Below are positions 34,880 through 38,088 of a stretch of DNA of 38,088 nucleotides, piece after piece. The stretch comes from Nocardioides sp. (lineage in GTDB: Bacteria > Actinomycetota > Actinomycetes > Propionibacteriales > Nocardioidaceae), in the NCBI GenBank assembly GCA_025966445.1, contig JAICRP010000002.1:1-38088 (forward strand). Direction: 5' to 3'. The translations under genes were made by a program, and so were the position numbers. Every line of letters begins with the position of its first letter. Positions within the stretch are counted from its first letter, which is position 1. The notes beneath the pieces are model-generated. The model did not search any database, was not told where the DNA came from, and was given only the letters and a program-made list of their open reading frames with translations.

Positions 34880-36057
34880 GAGCACTGACCTGGCAAGGAC
34901 GCGGCAACGTCAGCGTCGAGACCGTCCCCGACCCCGTCGTCGAACAGCCCAACGACGTGGTCATCGAGGTGACGTCGACGGCGATCTGCGGCTCGGACCT
35001 GCACCTCTACGAGGTGCTCGGCCCGTTCCTGACCCCGGGCGACGTGCTCGGCCACGAGACCATGGGCGTCGTCGTCGAGCGCGGCTCCGAGGCCGGCGAC
35101 CTGCAGGTCGGCGACCGGGTGGTGGTGCCGTTCAACATCTCGTGCGGCTCGTGCTGGATGTGCTCGCGCGGGCTCTTCGCCCAGTGCGAGACCACCCAGG
35201 TGCGCGAGCAGGGCAAGGGCGCGTCCCTGTTCGGCTACACGTCGCTGTACGGCGCGGTGCCGGGCGGCCAGGCCGAGCTGCTGCGCGTGCCGCAGGCCCA
35301 GTTCGGGCCGATCAAGGTGCCCGAGGGCGTGCCCGACGAGCGCTACCTCTACCTCTCCGACATCCTCCCCACGGCCTGGCAGGCGGTGAAGTACGCGGAC
35401 GTCGCGGAGGGCGACACGCTCGCGGTCTTCGGGCTCGGCCCGGTCGGCCAGCTCGTCGCCCGGATCGGTCTGCTGAACGGCTGTCGGGTCATCGGCGTCG
35501 ACCTGGTCCCCGAGCGGCTGGCCCTGGCCGCCGCCCACGGCGTCGAGGCGATCGACATCGACGACAGCGAGGACGCGGTCGAGGCCGTGCTCGCGGCCAC
35601 CGGGGGACGTGGCGCGGACGGCACCGTCGACGCTGTCGGTATGGAGGCGCACGGTTCGCCCGTCGCCGAGAAGGCCATCGGTCTCGTCGGGCACCTGCCC
35701 GACAAGCTCGCCAAGCCGCTGACGGACAAGCTGGCGATCGACCGGACCGCCGCCCTCGTCGCGGCGATCAAGTCGGTGCGACGCGGCGGGACGGTGTCGG
35801 TGTCGGGTGTCTACGGCGGTGAGGTCGACCCCATGCCGATGATGGAGATGTTCGACCGCGGCATCACCATGCGGCTCGGCCAGTGCCACGTGCGGCGTTG
35901 GACCGACGAGATCCGTGAGGTGCTCGACCGGTCAGAGGACGTGCTCGGGGTCGAGTCGCTGGCCACCCATCGGCTGCCGCTCGAGAGCGCACCGGAGGCC
36001 TACGAGATGTTCCAGCAGAAGAAGGACGGCTGCGTGAAGGTGGTGCTCCGCCCGTGA
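34876..36057 (+). CDS. Zinc-dependent alcohol dehydrogenase (MDR superfamily)
   Basis: [73 protein letters not shown]. Confidence 0.95.
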   Translation: [393 protein letters not shown]

Positions 36058-36995
36058 ACGGAGCCGCGCCCGTCATGTTGGTGACGGGCGCGTCGAGCGG
36101 CATCGGCCGCGCGGTTGCTCTGGGTGCCGCCCGCACCGGCGCCCACCTGGTGCTCGTGGCCCGCGACGGTGAGTCACTCGCCGAGGTCGCCGAGGAGTGC
36201 GAGAGCCTCGGCGCCGCCGGTGCCTGCGTCGAGACCCTCGACATCGGCGACGACGCGGCCGTGGCCGGCGCCGTGCGGCGCACCTTGGAGCGGGAGGGCA
36301 GGCTCGACACCGTGGTCAACTCGGCGGGCGTGGTGGCCTACGGGGTGTTGCAGGCCGTGCCCGTCGACGTCTTCGACGGCGTGCTGCGCACCAACCTGCT
36401 GGGGTCGGCCAACATCGCCCGCCATGTGCTTCCGGTCCTCCGGGCCCAGGGTCGCGGCCACCTGGTGCTGGTCGGCTCGGTGCTCGGGCACATCGCGGCT
36501 CCGGGGATGACGGCGTACATCGTCAGCAAGTGGGGCGTCCGGGCACTGGCCCGCCAGCTGGCGCTGGAGAACCGCGACCTCGCGCACGTGCACGTCTCGT
36601 GCGTGTCGCCCGGCGGCGTCGACACCCCGATCTACGAGACGGCCGCCAACTACCTCGGCGTGCGCGGCCGGCCGCCCGCACCGGTGAGCACGCCCGAGCA
36701 CGTGGCGGCAGCCATCATGCGGGTCCTCGACCGACCGCGCGACCGGCGCCAGGTCGGCCCGGCCAACGGCCTCATGCGCGCCGGCTTCACGTTCCTGCCG
36801 GGGGTGTACGACGCGTTGGTCGGCTCGTTGTTCGGCGTGGCCGCGCTCGACCGAACCACGCCTCTGGCGCGCGGCCCGGGCAACGTCCTGATCTCGCTTG
36901 CGGACGGTCACAGCCTGCGCGGCAGCCAGCCGGGCCCCCTCGTGGCGATGGGACGGAACGTGGCGACCCTCGTCGGTGGGCGGCGACGCCGGTGA
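36054..36995 (+). CDS. Short-chain dehydrogenase/reductase
   Basis: VMLVTGASSGIGRAVALGAARTGAHLVLVARD, VVNSAGVVAYG, YIVSKWGVRAL; GTGA overlap. Confidence 0.95.
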   Translation: MNGAAPVMLVTGASSGIGRAVALGAARTGAHLVLVARDGESLAEVAEECESLGAAGACVETLDIGDDAAVAGAVRRTLEREGRLDTVVNSAGVVAYGVLQAVPVDVFDGVLRTNLLGSANIARHVLPVLRAQGRGHLVLVGSVLGHIAAPGMTAYIVSKWGVRALARQLALENRDLAHVHVSCVSPGGVDTPIYETAANYLGVRGRPPAPVSTPEHVAAAIMRVLDRPRDRRQVGPANGLMRAGFTFLPGVYDALVGSLFGVAALDRTTPLARGPGNVLISLADGHSLRGSQPGPLVAMGRNVATLVGGRRRR

Positions 36996-38088
36996 CGGGG
37001 GAGGACTACGACGCCGTGGTCGTCGGTGCCGGCCCCAACGGGCTGGTCGCGGCCAACCGGCTGGCCGACGCCGGCTGGTCGGTCGTGTTGCTGGAGGCGC
37101 AGCCACGCGTGGGCGGCGCCGTCGCCAGCGATGGCGAGGTGCACCCGGCCTTCGTGCACGACACCTTCAGCTCGTTCTACCCGCTGGCCGCGGCCTCGGC
37201 GACCATCCAGTCCTTCGGCCTCGAACGTCACGGGCTCGAGTGGCGGCACGCGCCGGCGGTCCTCGGGCACCCGCTGCCCGACGGCAGCTGGGCGTTGCTG
37301 CACCGTGACCGCCACGTCACGGCCCGCCTCCTCGACGGTCGCCACGTCGGCGACGGGGAGGCGTGGCTGCGCCTGTGCGCGCTGTGGGACACGGTCGGCG
37401 ACGAGCTCGTGGCCGGCCTGCTCACGCCCTTCCCGCCGGTCCGGGTGCTGCCGCGGCTGGCGCTGAACCTGCGCCGCGCCGGCGGGCTCGACGCCGTCAA
37501 GACCCTGCTGACGCCGGTGGCGTCCTTGGGCAACCAGCTCTTCGGCGGGGACCACCCGCGGCTGCTGCTCTCCGGCAACGCCGGTCACGCGGACATCCCG
37601 CTGGATGCTCCCGGTTCCGGCCTGATGGGCACGCTGATGTCGATGCTGGGCCAGACGGTCGGCTTCCCCGTACCTTCCGGCGGAGCCGGGGCACTGGCCG
37701 GCGCGCTGGCCGACAGGTTCACCAGCCTCGGCGGGGAGATCCGGGTCTCGAGCGCGGTGGACCGGGTGCTGGTCGATCGCGGCCGCGCGGTCGGCGTCCG
37801 CACGGTCGACGGCCAGGTACTGCGCGCCCGGCACGCCGTCGTCGCCGACGTCGTCGCGAACCGGCTGTACGGCGACCTGGTGCGCCCCGAGGACCTGCCC
37901 GCGAGGGCGGTGCGGTCGATGCGGCGCTTCGAGCTGGACCCGTCGACGGTGAAGGTCGACTGGGCGCTCGACGGTCCCGTGCCGTGGGCGTCGCCGCCGG
38001 CGTACGCGCCCGGCACGGTGCACGTCGCGGACTCGCCCGAGCAGATCACCGACACGCTCGCCCAGGTCGCGGCGCGGCACGTGCCGGC
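36992..38088 (+). CDS. FAD-dependent oxidoreductase, phytoene-desaturase-like, truncated by window end
   Basis: YDAVVVGAGPNGLVAANRLADAGWSVVLLEAQPRVGGAVASDGEVHPAFVHDTFSSFYPLAAAS; open frame to the end, GTGA overlap with the SDR. Confidence 0.92.
   Translation, partial: MTGEDYDAVVVGAGPNGLVAANRLADAGWSVVLLEAQPRVGGAVASDGEVHPAFVHDTFSSFYPLAAASATIQSFGLERHGLEWRHAPAVLGHPLPDGSWALLHRDRHVTARLLDGRHVGDGEAWLRLCALWDTVGDELVAGLLTPFPPVRVLPRLALNLRRAGGLDAVKTLLTPVASLGNQLFGGDHPRLLLSGNAGHADIPLDAPGSGLMGTLMSMLGQTVGFPVPSGGAGALAGALADRFTSLGGEIRVSSAVDRVLVDRGRAVGVRTVDGQVLRARHAVVADVVANRLYGDLVRPEDLPARAVRSMRRFELDPSTVKVDWALDGPVPWASPPAYAPGTVHVADSPEQITDTLAQVAARHVP

Overview
High-GC actinobacterial chromosomal window, Nocardioides-like in gene content (inference; no taxonomic search was run). 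About 40 coding regions and one tRNA are supportable from the sequence. Ordinary content: the C-terminal end of a DUF222/13E12-type HNH protein, a MerR regulator and cupin pair, a NarL-type two-component system beside an ABC transporter, rph-rdgB, tRNA-Leu(UAG), bcp, a GroES-like protein, a sulfotransferase, an F420-dependent LLM enzyme, DUF72, an Nramp-related transporter operon, and a TSP3/RTX-like secreted protein. A phenolic-lipid/meroterpenoid-type cluster (UbiA, geranylgeranyl-reductase-like, type III PKS, ICMT-like methyltransferase, FAD hydroxylase, idi) is followed by an SRPBCC/ADH/SDR/FAD-oxidoreductase operon cut by the window end. Best candidate for an undescribed system: the minus-strand operon 16089->10577. 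It encodes an ECF-like sigma factor, a translationally coupled 178-aa protein, one or two 28-codon micro-ORFs, a cytoplasmic-looking subtilase and a TPR-CHAT (caspase-like) protease. The subtilase carries a tandem PFEDPH linker repeat. The unannotated 28-aa Pro/Lys-rich micro-ORF directly upstream ends in exactly the same PFEDPH hexapeptide, and the two sites match at 17 of 18 nt. Other notable points are a mirrored back-to-back MerR promoter pair, an rdgB 3' end that reads antisense into a tRNA gene, and an Nramp protein lacking the canonical metal-binding motifs.
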